A stretch of 64,000 nucleotides of DNA from Lachnospiraceae bacterium GAM79 (GTDB taxonomy: Bacteria > Bacillota > Clostridia > Lachnospirales > Lachnospiraceae), in contig AP018536.1 of assembly GCA_003584705.1 (NCBI GenBank), positions 3,720,001 through 3,784,000 of the forward strand. The letters are read 5' to 3'. Position 1 is the first letter of the stretch. Every line of letters starts with the position of its first letter. The notes beneath the pieces are model-generated. The model saw nothing but the letters and a program-made list of their open reading frames with translations, did no database searches and was not told the DNA's origin. The position numbers were made by a program, and so were the translations under genes. This document shows positions 25,264-33,640 of the stretch, piece by piece.

Positions 25264-25414
25264 ATTGTTACAAGGACAAATATATTTTTCATTTTACAGC
25301 TTTTTTCTGTGTACTGCAATTTTATAAAAGAAAGGACAGCAGTGTCAAATTGCTGTCCTTACGGCTTATTATAGCTGGTAGTGTATAAGCGTGGGTTCAT
25401 CATATTTGGTGTGG

Positions 25415-25434
25415 TATCTTTAACTATGGGAAAC
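25415..25434 (-). repeat. Right terminal inverted repeat of the element
   Basis: Reverse complement of the left end at 12082-12101 with two mismatches. The segment 25320-25414 between the regulator gene and this repeat holds a TGTATAAGCGTGGG copy (25382-25395) and no gene. Confidence 0.85.
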
Positions 25435-25557
25435 TCCCCGCTCCCACTTGGATACGGATTTGTCACTCATACCCAGTTTTTCGGCGAGCTGCTTCTGCGT
25501 CATACCTAAGTCTTTTCTTTTGCCTGCAATATATTTTCCTATCTTGACGAGATCCAT
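25420..25557 (-). pseudogene. N-terminal part of XRE-family regulator split by the mobile element
   Basis: ATG 25557, preceded by GGAGG at seven bases, opens a Cro/C1 HTH domain: MDLVKIGKYIAGKRKDLG, MTQKQLAEKLGMSDKSVSKWERG. Host sequence ends at 25436; the frame then reads four codons of element DNA (V-S-H-S) and stops at 25422-25420. A truncated 45-residue HTH lacking helix 5 may still be made. Joined to 12081 it restores KWERGVCLPDVS and the full membrane-anchored regulator. Confidence 0.92.
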
Positions 25558-25672
25558 GTGCTTACCTCCTGTGTCTGAGATCATACTATTCTCTTTTCAG
25601 AAATAAGTACACCTCCCGGAAGTAGAATCCCGGTATCTACTGTGTTTTCCATTGTATACTCTTCTATTACAC

Positions 25673-26551
25673 CTATTTCTGTTCCAACAATTTCTTCCAG
25701 TCATCCGGAAAACCCATCGTTTTCACATCTACTTTTTCATATTTATCTATTAGCAATTCTATTTGATCTACATAAAGATTCCAATGCTTGTCATTCTTTA
25801 AAATCTGTTTCATACACAATAATACACCAAACATTCTATTGTTTCCTATACCGGCTTGTGTATATTCTTTGTAAAGAATAGGCGTCTTTGAAAGTTTTGC
25901 ATTATACAACCTCCCATAATGCGCACAAACATTGCGAACATAAGAAATGCTCTCCAACCAACTTTCCAGATATGTATATCCAATTCCAAAACTCTTGGCA
26001 ACTGCCTTTTTGTCAGCATTTTTCATGTTTTTGTAAAATTTTGAAAGAGTGCCAAAACTAAATACCTCCACCAATGCATATATAGGCAAATTTCCACCTG
26101 CATAATTAGTTTTGAAATTTCTCACAAACGGCGCCTTTGAGTTTCTCCGAACCTCCTCTTCGATATCAGCCATAAATGCCCGATGATATTCTTCGTCCGC
26201 AAAATTTTGGGGTTCCATATATCCAAGAACTCCATAAACTTCCGCAAAATAATTTGCAATTCTGCATCTGACATTTACTTCTATTTTTTCTATCTCAGCA
26301 AATGTCACTTGTCTGAAATTAGCATTGAACAGATATAACTCTACAATCTGCTCAAATGTTACGCCTTCTTCATATTTCCCATTTTTAGGTTTAAATCCTA
26401 AACTATACGCCTTAATTAATCGGAAATAGGATATGTCATTTAATATCTTCTTGGCATATTCCTCGTTCTCAATAATTAAGCCAAGTGATTTCAAGTTTTC
26501 TATTTGTTCGTCTATTGTCATCGGTAATGGATGTTGCTTTAGTTCCCCCAT
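25673..26551 (-). CDS. Abi-family (AbiD/AbiF-like) HEPN abortive-infection protein
   Basis: A 292-residue Abi_2-type protein. Family landmarks: an N-terminal YAKKILNDISYFRLIKAY block, a FEQIVELYLFNANFR segment, EKIEVNVRCRIANYF, and the HEPN ribonuclease motif R-N-V-C-A-H (R-x4-H) in YVRNVCAHYGRLYN at about residues 205-218. Members abort phage infection, most likely through RNA cleavage. ATG 26551 has AAGGGGG upstream. A structured RNA between its promoter and the start codon is described separately. It lies just outside the right end of the mobile element. Confidence 0.88.
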   Translation of the reverse strand: MGELKQHPLPMTIDEQIENLKSLGLIIENEEYAKKILNDISYFRLIKAYSLGFKPKNGKYEEGVTFEQIVELYLFNANFRQVTFAEIEKIEVNVRCRIANYFAEVYGVLGYMEPQNFADEEYHRAFMADIEEEVRRNSKAPFVRNFKTNYAGGNLPIYALVEVFSFGTLSKFYKNMKNADKKAVAKSFGIGYTYLESWLESISYVRNVCAHYGRLYNAKLSKTPILYKEYTQAGIGNNRMFGVLLCMKQILKNDKHWNLYVDQIELLIDKYEKVDVKTMGFPDDWKKLLEQK

Positions 26552-26574
26552 ATATTTTCCCCCTTAAAATTAAA

Positions 26575-26620
26575 AGACCCAACGTGGTCCGCATCGTTGA
26601 GAGGCGTGTTGGGTTCTGTT
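26575..26620 (-). ncRNA. AbiF-associated structured RNA in the Abi leader
   Basis: On the minus strand the leader forms a hairpin ACCCAAC (26614-26608) with GTTGGGT (26583-26577), followed by CTTTTAATTTT, with conserved-looking inner words CGCCTCTCAACGATG and GCGGACCACG. It lies right after a strong promoter and right before the Abi gene, the position of the published abiF RNA motif. An antitoxin or attenuator role is inference. Confidence 0.6.
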
Positions 26621-26626
26621 ATTTTT

Positions 26627-26655
26627 AGTATATTCTATATGTTGTAAAAATACAA
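26627..26655 (-). promoter_or_regulatory. Promoter of the Abi RNA/gene
   Basis: Minus strand: TTGTAT (26655-26650), 17-base spacer, TATACT (26632-26627), placing the start site near 26620 at the beginning of the hairpin RNA. Confidence 0.7.
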
Positions 26656-26668
26656 TGATTATTTCAAA

Positions 26669-26881
26669 TTACTTAAACTTTTTCTTATACCCGCAGTCGC
26701 AATAAGATCCGCCGGAAGCCAGGGTGTATTCCCTGACAAAATTGGTGACATCGCCCGCCTCGCTCATGGTGTAGTCAAACTGGCACATGGCAGGGATCAG
26801 CTCAGTAAGTCCCAGTTCCTTCATAAGGGTACAGATTCCGCAGGTCGTAAATCTTGCCTCGTAGCCGCTGCCATCCTCCCT
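26669..26881 (-). pseudogene. Remnant of an L-2-amino-thiazoline-4-carboxylate hydrolase family gene
   Basis: A 70-codon frame encodes FTTCGICTLMKELGLTEL, MCQFDYTMSEAG and a tail GGSYCDCGYKKK, the conserved C-terminal part of the ATC hydrolase family (full length about 150-230 residues). The frame opens directly after a TAG (26884-26882), with no start codon or ribosome site at the proper place. Only the 3' end survives, so it is a decaying gene. ATC hydrolases act in the cysteine-forming thiazoline pathway or are uncharacterised homologues. Confidence 0.75.
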
Positions 26882-26908
26882 CTAAAATGTAATTTGCATA
26901 TTCTGTCC

Positions 26909-27886
26909 CTATTCCCCGGCATCCCTCGCCTTGCTGTGCTTGTGTCTCTTGCGCACTTCTCTGGCGTGATCTCTGCGGGCCGCAATAGCTTCTGCCTCTT
27001 CCTTAGGAATCAGCTTCGTGGTCTTGACGATATATACGCCGCCGTCATATGCCTTGCGTACCCGGATCTTGCCCTTGAGATAGCCGTGCTTCTCGCAATA
27101 AGCCACGCAGTAATAATGCCTGCCGTTAGCGCTGAACCATTTGATCTTCTTGCGAAGGTTACGATGGCAGAGATAACATTTGCTGGACACGACTTCCTTA
27201 TCTGCGAAAGCTTCTGTCTTGTCCTTGAATTCCCTGGAAATATATTTTACATAGGTATCAAACTGCGCTTTCACCTCGTCCCTACGGTCCTTCGGAGGAC
27301 AGAAGGTATCGTAGGACAGGTTCACCACTACCTCCGGGTGCTCCTCCAGTATCCGGATCAGGATCTTTGCCGTATAGTAGGCATCACTGAACGCCCGGTG
27401 GAAGGGAATATCCTTCTCAATATGCAGGTAATCAATGGCATATTCCAGATTTCTGCGGATCTTGCGCTCCTCATAGGCAATGGCGAACAGCTTCTGCACA
27501 TCCAGATAGGGCAGCGGTCCCGGTGCCAGAAGCGGCATCTCATAATATGCCATATTCCGCTGTAACTCCGTCAGATCCAGCGTGCCCCAGGTACAGAACA
27601 GATACTCCTCCTGTCCGCACCATCTGACAAAATCTCCTCCGACCTCCGGGAAAGGCCGTCCACGCTCCAGCTCCTGCATCTGAATATGGATCAGTTTGCT
27701 GGTGATCTTGTGCATCTCATGGTAGACCTGCGGTTTGACCAGTTCGTTGAATTCACTGACCATAACACGTTCATTATTCAGTTTGATGGCACCGATCTCT
27801 ATGATTTCAAAAGGGAGCTTCTCCACAGCATCCTCTTTACCGGTGTTACTCTGATTCCATTCCAGATCCAGAACGATATATTCCAT
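26909..27886 (-). CDS. DnaQ-like 3'-5' exonuclease with zinc motif
   Basis: A 325-residue protein. DEDDh exonuclease domain at 1-190: ExoI VLDLEWNQ (D, E), ExoII FCTWGTLDLTEL (D), ExoIII HRAFSDAYYTAKIL (H and D). A C-terminal zinc-ribbon-like segment (CYLCHRNL ... HYYCVAYCEKHGYL) follows, then a basic tail. This two-part form is common in Clostridia and is not the polymerase III epsilon subunit; the nucleic-acid substrate is unknown. ATG 27886 follows GGAGG at five bases. A transcription unit with the two hydrolases upstream is possible. Confidence 0.85.
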   Translation of the reverse strand: MEYIVLDLEWNQSNTGKEDAVEKLPFEIIEIGAIKLNNERVMVSEFNELVKPQVYHEMHKITSKLIHIQMQELERGRPFPEVGGDFVRWCGQEEYLFCTWGTLDLTELQRNMAYYEMPLLAPGPLPYLDVQKLFAIAYEERKIRRNLEYAIDYLHIEKDIPFHRAFSDAYYTAKILIRILEEHPEVVVNLSYDTFCPPKDRRDEVKAQFDTYVKYISREFKDKTEAFADKEVVSSKCYLCHRNLRKKIKWFSANGRHYYCVAYCEKHGYLKGKIRVRKAYDGGVYIVKTTKLIPKEEAEAIAARRDHAREVRKRHKHSKARDAGE

Positions 27887-27931
27887 ACGTTCCTCCATAT
27901 TTTGTAACTATTAACAGGGGTTATAAATGTC

Positions 27932-29017
27932 TTACAGTCTTGGCAGTGCGATATCCAATACCTCTTCATGCCAGCAGTGGTCTCCCTCTCTGACATCGTG
28001 GATCGGGTATTCCTCTTTTCCGTACAGGCTGTAAGCCTCCCGCACAATATCTAGCTGCTCCGTTACATTCACCAGTCCTCTGGGACCGTTCAGATGGTCA
28101 TCCCGGCAGGACTGGACCGCCAGCGGTCTCGGAGCAATGAGCGATGCAATATCTCCCATATCAAAGTGTTCCCACAGATGGGGAACATAATTACAGCTGC
28201 AATTTCCGTTGAGCAATAACAACGCGTCACGATATCCATAGAGATATCCGCTGATGATACATTTTTTCACACGGTCATCCAAAGCAGAGACCCACAGCGT
28301 CTGCATACCACCGCCGGAAAATCCCATGACTCCCAAGTCCTCAGTATCCCATTCGCCCCGTTCGTAGACATAATCGATCAGCCGGGAAGCATCCCAGGTA
28401 CACATACCTGCCACGGTCTCTCCCAAAGGCTCCGCCATATGTGCCAGATGAAAACAGGTACTGGTCAGGAAGGATTTCTCATCCGTTCCTTTCTGCAATG
28501 CCTCATCCCTGCGCTCTCCGAAGCCTCTGCAGTCCGGACAGATTGCCACATAACCACGCTTCGCCAGCTGCATACCGTAATCATAATGGTAGAATTCGAT
28601 CATCCGTTTTACCGCGGGAATATCATCACGGCCTGCCACGCTGAATTTACCTGCGCCCTGATGCCCCGGAAGGGCAAGAAAACATTTCTGCTTCCCTTCG
28701 TTCTGCTTCGGCGGGATCAGTATATACATAGGCATATACACTTCCGGCTCTACCTGAAGGATCACTTTTTCCCGACGAATGCCGTTCTCCAGCTCCACGA
28801 CTTCTTCCACGCGGGGGTCCAGATCACAGGTCTCCATATATTTCCATCCCAGAAGCTCTTTCAAAGTCTCTCTGGAAGTCTCTTTCCAACTTTCCCATTC
28901 CTCTCTGGTGGATCCGGTGAAAGCATCCTGTCTTGCATAGTTATCGAATTTCTTCTGCATTCCCTTCAGGCTTCCGTAGAAGTGAGGGATCTGAACGATC
29001 GTATCTGCCTGTTCCAT
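27932..29017 (-). CDS. Alpha/beta hydrolase, acetyl-xylan-esterase-like
   Basis: A 361-residue cytosolic alpha/beta hydrolase. The nucleophile elbow is GFSGGG (VMGFSGGGMQTLW, about residue 250); the acid is likely the Asp in SCRDDHLNGP and the His near the C-terminus in EGDHCWHEE. An oxyanion segment ALPGHQGAGKF precedes. It resembles large dienelactone-hydrolase/acetyl-xylan esterase proteins of polysaccharide degraders. The start ATG 29017 was chosen for its AAGGAG six bases upstream over ATG 29038. It is downstream of, and co-oriented with, a second hydrolase, suggesting joint deacylation of sugars; inference. Confidence 0.75.
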   Translation of the reverse strand: MEQADTIVQIPHFYGSLKGMQKKFDNYARQDAFTGSTREEWESWKETSRETLKELLGWKYMETCDLDPRVEEVVELENGIRREKVILQVEPEVYMPMYILIPPKQNEGKQKCFLALPGHQGAGKFSVAGRDDIPAVKRMIEFYHYDYGMQLAKRGYVAICPDCRGFGERRDEALQKGTDEKSFLTSTCFHLAHMAEPLGETVAGMCTWDASRLIDYVYERGEWDTEDLGVMGFSGGGMQTLWVSALDDRVKKCIISGYLYGYRDALLLLNGNCSCNYVPHLWEHFDMGDIASLIAPRPLAVQSCRDDHLNGPRGLVNVTEQLDIVREAYSLYGKEEYPIHDVREGDHCWHEEVLDIALPRL

Positions 29018-29056
29018 GACTGCTCCTTGCGTTTTCATTTTCTCTTATTGCTATTC

Positions 29057-29923
29057 TTACCATTCTCTGCCCTGTGCGTGCAGTCCGTCTTCCACATCTC
29101 CTGCAAAAAGGCTCTCCAGCCAGGTATGCGCCAGTTCAACCCAGGAGGTGCATTCCTCCTGTACGGCTCTGCCATCGTTAGTCTCTGTCAGCTTATTCGC
29201 CAGTGCCAGCCCGTGCGCTCCCTTTTCATACATATGGAATTCCGTGGGCACTCCGGCTCTGCGGAGAGCGCTGACGAACAGCAGGGAATTCTCCACCGGT
29301 ACCGACTGATCCGCAAAGGTATGCCAGATGAAGGTCTTCGGCACTTTATTTGTTACCTGTTTCTCCAGGGACAGCTTCTCTCCCAGCTCCTCCTGTCTGC
29401 TGCCCAACAGATTCTCAAAAGATCCTCTGTGGGCAAACTCTCCGGAAGTGATGACCGGATAGCATAACAGCAGTCCGTCCGGACGCAACAGCTCATGCTC
29501 GGACGCGGAAAGTCCCTGGCTCTCTGCCAGAAAATCTTCATCCCAGAACACCCCAAGGCTAGCTGCCAGGTGTCCTCCCGCAGAACAGCCTTCCACTACG
29601 ATCTTGTGGGGATCGATATGCCACTCTTTCGCGTGCTCCCGCAGGAACTTGATGCTGTAAGCCAGTTCCTTTAAGGAAGTAGGATATTCCGCAGGGGCGC
29701 AGGAATAGCGCAGCACTGCCGCATGATATCCCATCGCCAGGAATTTCAGTGCCATGGGCTCCGCCTCTCTGTCGGAGGTTCTTGTATAGCCGCCTCCCGG
29801 GCACAACAGGATCAGAGGTCTGTCGTTAATGGCCATTGCCTCCGAATACTCCTGAATATAGGTAACTAAATGTGCTCCCGGCAGGGAACCCTCCTGATGC
29901 AGTTCAAATGTATTATAGATCAT
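29057..29923 (-). CDS. Alpha/beta hydrolase (HSL/BD-FAE-like esterase)
   Basis: A 288-residue esterase: HGG-like motif replaced by LLCPGGGYTRTSDREAEP, nucleophile elbow VEGCSAGGHLAAS (about residue 113), Asp in WHTFADQSVPVENS and His in EKGAHGLAL. This pattern is that of bifunctional deacetylase/feruloyl-esterase-type enzymes acting on acylated sugars, with no signal peptide. ATG 29923 follows GAGG. It precedes the second hydrolase by 39 bases in the same direction. Confidence 0.8.
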   Translation of the reverse strand: MIYNTFELHQEGSLPGAHLVTYIQEYSEAMAINDRPLILLCPGGGYTRTSDREAEPMALKFLAMGYHAAVLRYSCAPAEYPTSLKELAYSIKFLREHAKEWHIDPHKIVVEGCSAGGHLAASLGVFWDEDFLAESQGLSASEHELLRPDGLLLCYPVITSGEFAHRGSFENLLGSRQEELGEKLSLEKQVTNKVPKTFIWHTFADQSVPVENSLLFVSALRRAGVPTEFHMYEKGAHGLALANKLTETNDGRAVQEECTSWVELAHTWLESLFAGDVEDGLHAQGREW

Positions 29924-30022
29924 CTTTTTCCTCATTTCCGAGCATTATCATTGAAAAATAAGGCGCAGACCATGTAGCAATACTACCGGCCTGCGTCTTC
30001 ATCTGCCTTATTAATATTTTCA

Positions 30023-30172
30023 TAACTATTCAGAACCCCATTCGCAAAACGCTCCTATGGAGCTTCTTTTTTGCTCATGTGGTTGCTTCGCCCTATAAAT
30101 ATCATAAAATATTCTTACGAATGCCAGCATTCGACGAATATTTGTCGATATTTACATAGCTCTGAATAGTTA
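30023..30172. repeat. MITE-like palindromic repeat, family A copy 1
   Basis: Terminal inverted repeats TAACTATTCAGA (30023-30034) and TCTGAATAGTTA (30161-30172) bound 150 bases with internal hairpins, including GCTCCTATGGAGC (30051-30063), which on the minus strand is followed by GTTTTGC and may end proS transcription. A diverged copy is at 55248-55333, sharing CATTCGCAAAAC and the ends. No coding capacity. Confidence 0.75.
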
Positions 30173-30181
30173 CATATTATC

Positions 30182-31615
30182 TTAGTATGCTCTTCCCCAG
30201 TATACCATCTTTTTCGCAGGTTTTCCACAACATACGCAGGTATCTGCGATCTGTTCCTGTTCAAAAGGCATACAACGGCTGGTAACAGCAAGCTTTTCCT
30301 TGATCTTGTCTTCGCATTCCTGACATCCGCACCACATAGCCTTGACGAATCCGGACTTTTCGTTGAAGATCTGCTCGAACTCTTCCATGTTATGTGCCAC
30401 ATAAGTATGGCTGTCACGATGTGCTCTTGCTCTCTCCAGCATTTCCTTCTGCATGGTCTCCAGGATCTCGGCTGCCTTGGTCTCCAGATCCTCCAGAGCT
30501 ACCTCGGTCTTCTCTCTGGTATCACGGCGGCAGATCACACACTTGCCTGCCTCGATATCCTTAGGTCCGATCTCCACACGGATCGGATAACCTCTCATCT
30601 CAGCCTCTGCGAACTTGAAGCCGGGGGTCTTGTCGCTGTCATCTACCTTGACACGGAAATTCTTTGCCAGACGGTCTCTCAGCTCATACGCCTTGTCGAG
30701 AACGCCTTCCTTTTTCTGCATAACGGGTACAATGCAGATCTGGATGGGTGCTACACGGGGAGGAATCACCAGACCTTCGTTATCACCGTGTACCATGATC
30801 AGTGCACCAATCAGACGGGTGGTCATACCCCAGGAGGTCTGATGTACATATTTTAAAGTATTGTCCTTGTCTGCGAACTGGATGCCGAAAGCCTTGGCGA
30901 ATCCGTCACCGAAATTATGGCTGGTACCGGACTGCAGAGCCTTGCCATCATGCATCAGTGCTTCTACCGTATAGGTTGCAACTGCACCTGCGAATTTCTC
31001 CTTCTCGGTCTTCTGTCCCTTGATCGCGGGGATAGCCAGAACCTCCTCCAGGAACTTCGCATATACATTCAGCATCTGCAGAGTTCTCTCCTGAGATTCT
31101 TCTGCGGTAGCATGTGCGGTATGTCCTTCCTGCCACAGGAACTCTCTGGAACGCAGGAAAGGTCTGGTCTCCTTCTCCCAACGTACCACGGAACACCACT
31201 GATTGTATACCTTAGGCAGATCTCTGTAGGAATGGATGTCATTCTTATAGAAATCACAAAACAGCGTCTCGGAAGTAGGTCTGACACAGAGTCTCTCGGG
31301 AAGCTCGTTCAATCCTCCCTGAGTAACCCATGCTACTTCGGGTGCGAAACCTTCTACATGATCCTTCTCCTTGTCTAACAGGGACTCAGGAATGAACATG
31401 GGAAGATATACATTCTGTACTCCGACTGCTTTGAAACGTGCATCCAGCTCCTTCTGGATCAGTTCCCAGATCGCATAGCCTGCGGGCTTAATTACCATAC
31501 ATCCTTTTACGCTGGTGTAATCACACAGCTCTGCTTTCTTCACTACATCGGTATACCACTGGGCGAAATCTTCTTCCATGGAAGTGATCGCTTCTACCAT
31601 TTTCTTGTCTGCCAT
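30182..31615 (-). CDS. proS: Prolyl-tRNA synthetase (archaeal/eukaryal type)
   Basis: A 477-residue class II aminoacyl-tRNA synthetase of the short ProRS form without an editing insertion: motif 2 with [26 protein letters not shown], motif 3 region [18 protein letters not shown], and a C-terminal zinc domain ([13 protein letters not shown] ... [18 protein letters not shown]) ending in the conserved Tyr. It charges tRNA-Pro. A T-box leader lies directly upstream. AGGAG precedes the ATG at 31615. Confidence 0.97.
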   Translation of the reverse strand: MADKKMVEAITSMEEDFAQWYTDVVKKAELCDYTSVKGCMVIKPAGYAIWELIQKELDARFKAVGVQNVYLPMFIPESLLDKEKDHVEGFAPEVAWVTQGGLNELPERLCVRPTSETLFCDFYKNDIHSYRDLPKVYNQWCSVVRWEKETRPFLRSREFLWQEGHTAHATAEESQERTLQMLNVYAKFLEEVLAIPAIKGQKTEKEKFAGAVATYTVEALMHDGKALQSGTSHNFGDGFAKAFGIQFADKDNTLKYVHQTSWGMTTRLIGALIMVHGDNEGLVIPPRVAPIQICIVPVMQKKEGVLDKAYELRDRLAKNFRVKVDDSDKTPGFKFAEAEMRGYPIRVEIGPKDIEAGKCVICRRDTREKTEVALEDLETKAAEILETMQKEMLERARAHRDSHTYVAHNMEEFEQIFNEKSGFVKAMWCGCQECEDKIKEKLAVTSRCMPFEQEQIADTCVCCGKPAKKMVYWGRAY

Positions 31616-31639
31616 TTTCTCTCTCCTTTTCTTTTTCTG

Positions 31640-31945
31640 AAAATAAACTGCTCATACGATCTACGGAAACGAAAAACGCCGGGTCATCGCTCCCGAAAAA
31701 GGGACCGATCACTCGGCGGTACCACCCTGATTGATACAAATATGTATCCTGCTCTGTCACCGTTAACGCCGGTTCTACGCTGTGCTTCGCCGCTTCCAGG
31801 TACATTGCGTCTCGCACAGGACTCCAAGGGAGGTTTCCGATCCTCTGTCATAAGGGGTTCCCAGCCGCACGCCACCGTGTCCTTCCCCTCTCTCTGGGAT
31901 GCTTTCCGATCGTACTGATCCTTTTCATCGTCATTGTCGTATGCA
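31640..31945 (-). promoter_or_regulatory. T-box leader of proS
   Basis: On the minus strand the leader carries the T-box sequence AGGGTGGTACCGC (near 31728-31716), preceded by a long Stem I region (about 31940-31820) with the AGAGAG/GGGAAGG and CGGAAACCTCCC segments. CCT at 31833-31831 is a candidate proline specifier codon. The T-box is followed by a terminator, so uncharged tRNA-Pro would allow readthrough into proS. Confidence 0.88.
31672..31718 (-). terminator. T-box terminator
   Basis: Stem of about 18 bp with three mismatches, minus strand: CGCCGAGTGATCGGTCCC with GGGAGCGATGACCCGGCG, loop TTTTTC, followed by TTTTT. Its 5' arm starts within the T-box sequence, as needed for the competing antiterminator. 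Confidence 0.85.
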
Positions 31946-31975
31946 AGTAATTGTAGTGCATGCTTCCGTGATTTG

Positions 31976-33640
31976 TCAAGGTCTATCTGCTAATAAGAAG
32001 ATACCTGCCGGAGCTGCATAAAATAAAAGCAGATAATAACGCACCAGGGATATGGGACCCAGAAAGACCGTAAGGCACAGTGCCAGAACCAGCAGCCAAC
32101 TGTTCCATATCTCTGCCCTCCGCCGCCGGATGCCATAGAAAAACAGGATCACTGCCAGCCAGAAATAGGTGCCGATTGCAAACAACGCACGGATCACCGG
32201 AATTTTCTGGTAATAATATTCCAGCGATATCTTACGATAAAATTCTGTCAGCCGGGAACTGATCGTCTTCATTTCCAGTACATTTCTTCCCTCGAAATCA
32301 AAGTAATAAATATCACCGTCCGGATCATCCACAACCGATGTCCCCGGATACCAGGCCTGATACGTATTATCCAGAAAGGCTCTCAGATAACATCCCGGAT
32401 ACTGCCATCCTTTTCGGAACCATAGTCTCAGATACTCCAACTTATTTTGAAGAAGTTCTTCATTATTCACATAATTTTTGATCCGGTCTGCCAGAAACGG
32501 ATTATATTGTGACCACTGTTCTCTGTCCATGATCTGATCCAGCAGCTGCAATTCCTCACTGTCAAACGCCGCTTCTCCCTTATCTGTATATACCCTTGCA
32601 ATCTGTTGGAGCGGTACACACAGAGCCTCTACCGCGGAACCTTTTTCCGCATGGAGCAGAGTTTCCATTCCCACAGACAATAGCATGGTCAGCAGAATCG
32701 TTCCCGCAAACAGTGAAATGATCTTTCTTTTCTGCTTTTTACAGAAAACCGCGCACAACACCAGATAAAGAAAAACCGCATAAATTACATTTTTCCGATA
32801 CAGCGCTCCCACGATCAGGCTGCACGATAATGCTGCGATTTTCTCTTTCTTCCGAAAAAATCCCTCCGTATTCTCATACAATTCATACAACAGGTGAAAT
32901 GCAATAAAAAGTGCCAGAGAGCATACCACATCCTTGGTCGTACTGACGGAAAACAAGGCAATCGTCGGCAGAAAAGCATAAAAACAAAATCCGACTCCCA
33001 ACAGCCATTTTCTATTCAATCGCCGATACCAGAAATCCAGACTGTAGGAAAAGGTCGCCGCACAAAGTATCATCTGGAAGCAGGAGTGCAGAAATACTGC
33101 CTTCTCCATCGTCCCGAAGATCCGGTATCCTATCGTGATAACGCCTCCCATGACCAACGTGCTGAGTAACGAATGGTGTGTATTATACGGTACCTCAGGA
33201 TACATCACCTGAGGCACCTGCCCGTAAATATCATAATTATAAAATCCGGGATCATTGGAAAGGAGCACCGGCAGCCAGGCTATCAACAATCCTGCAAAAA
33301 TCAAAAATATTCTCTTTCCGATACCTTTCCCGATACCGTCCTCCTGAACTGCCTTGTCTCTCCCTGCATGCACAAACAGCCATCGCAGCATCTGTCCAAA
33401 AAGTAATGTCTCTGCTATCCACCACAAAATCCAGCCTGCCATAGGGACCTGTTCCAGCCACGACTGCATCGTTCTATGTACGGAAGTATGGTATTCTATA
33501 CTGATCCGGCATCCCACTGTCTGACAGGCTGCCAGTAATATCGCCGGTATTCCTACAGCAAATCTGTCAGTCCAATCCAAGTCTCTCCCTGATGCTGTCC
33601 GCTGCAATATTCCAGTCACCCATTTCTTCATATGCGGCAT
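31976..33640 (-). CDS. DUF6020-family multi-pass membrane protein
   Basis: About 554 residues with some ten to twelve transmembrane helices and a large extracytoplasmic region (about residues 330-480; rich in Tyr and Trp). The GLLIAWLPVLLSNDPGFYNYDIYGQ segment after TM4 is characteristic of the DUF6020 group, GT-C-like membrane proteins thought to move sugars, though no catalytic residue is proven. The ATG at 33640 is used because GGAG lies seven bases upstream; this overlaps the upstream gene by 74 bases. It is the last gene of a four-gene unit. Confidence 0.7.
   Translation of the reverse strand: MPHMKKWVTGILQRTASGRDLDWTDRFAVGIPAILLAACQTVGCRISIEYHTSVHRTMQSWLEQVPMAGWILWWIAETLLFGQMLRWLFVHAGRDKAVQEDGIGKGIGKRIFLIFAGLLIAWLPVLLSNDPGFYNYDIYGQVPQVMYPEVPYNTHHSLLSTLVMGGVITIGYRIFGTMEKAVFLHSCFQMILCAATFSYSLDFWYRRLNRKWLLGVGFCFYAFLPTIALFSVSTTKDVVCSLALFIAFHLLYELYENTEGFFRKKEKIAALSCSLIVGALYRKNVIYAVFLYLVLCAVFCKKQKRKIISLFAGTILLTMLLSVGMETLLHAEKGSAVEALCVPLQQIARVYTDKGEAAFDSEELQLLDQIMDREQWSQYNPFLADRIKNYVNNEELLQNKLEYLRLWFRKGWQYPGCYLRAFLDNTYQAWYPGTSVVDDPDGDIYYFDFEGRNVLEMKTISSRLTEFYRKISLEYYYQKIPVIRALFAIGTYFWLAVILFFYGIRRRRAEIWNSWLLVLALCLTVFLGPISLVRYYLLLFYAAPAGIFLLADRP

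Larger units (their letters stand above)
12082..25435. mobile_element. Integrative mobilizable element (serine-recombinase type)
   Basis: About 13.35 kb inserted into an XRE gene. Boundaries are set by (i) the two halves of the gene, which fuse in frame when the element is removed, (ii) 20-bp imperfect inverted repeats at both ends (12082-12101 and 25415-25434), and (iii) a shared CCC at each junction (12079-12081 and 25436-25438). Contents: large serine recombinase, TnpW, VapE and CHC2 primase proteins with iteron-like repeats, MobA/MobL relaxase with an RSF1010-like oriT, DUF3847, an excisionase-like HTH, DUF6076, and an ABC exporter with a two-component system. No conjugation pore genes are present, so it would need a helper. 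TnpX/TnpW-like genes link it to the Tn4451 group. Confidence 0.92.

Noticed and set aside
25560..25640. Short 23-codon frame (MENTVDTG start) between the XRE N-terminus and the Abi gene
   Set aside because: No ribosome site and no family; the DNA is simply the XRE promoter region.
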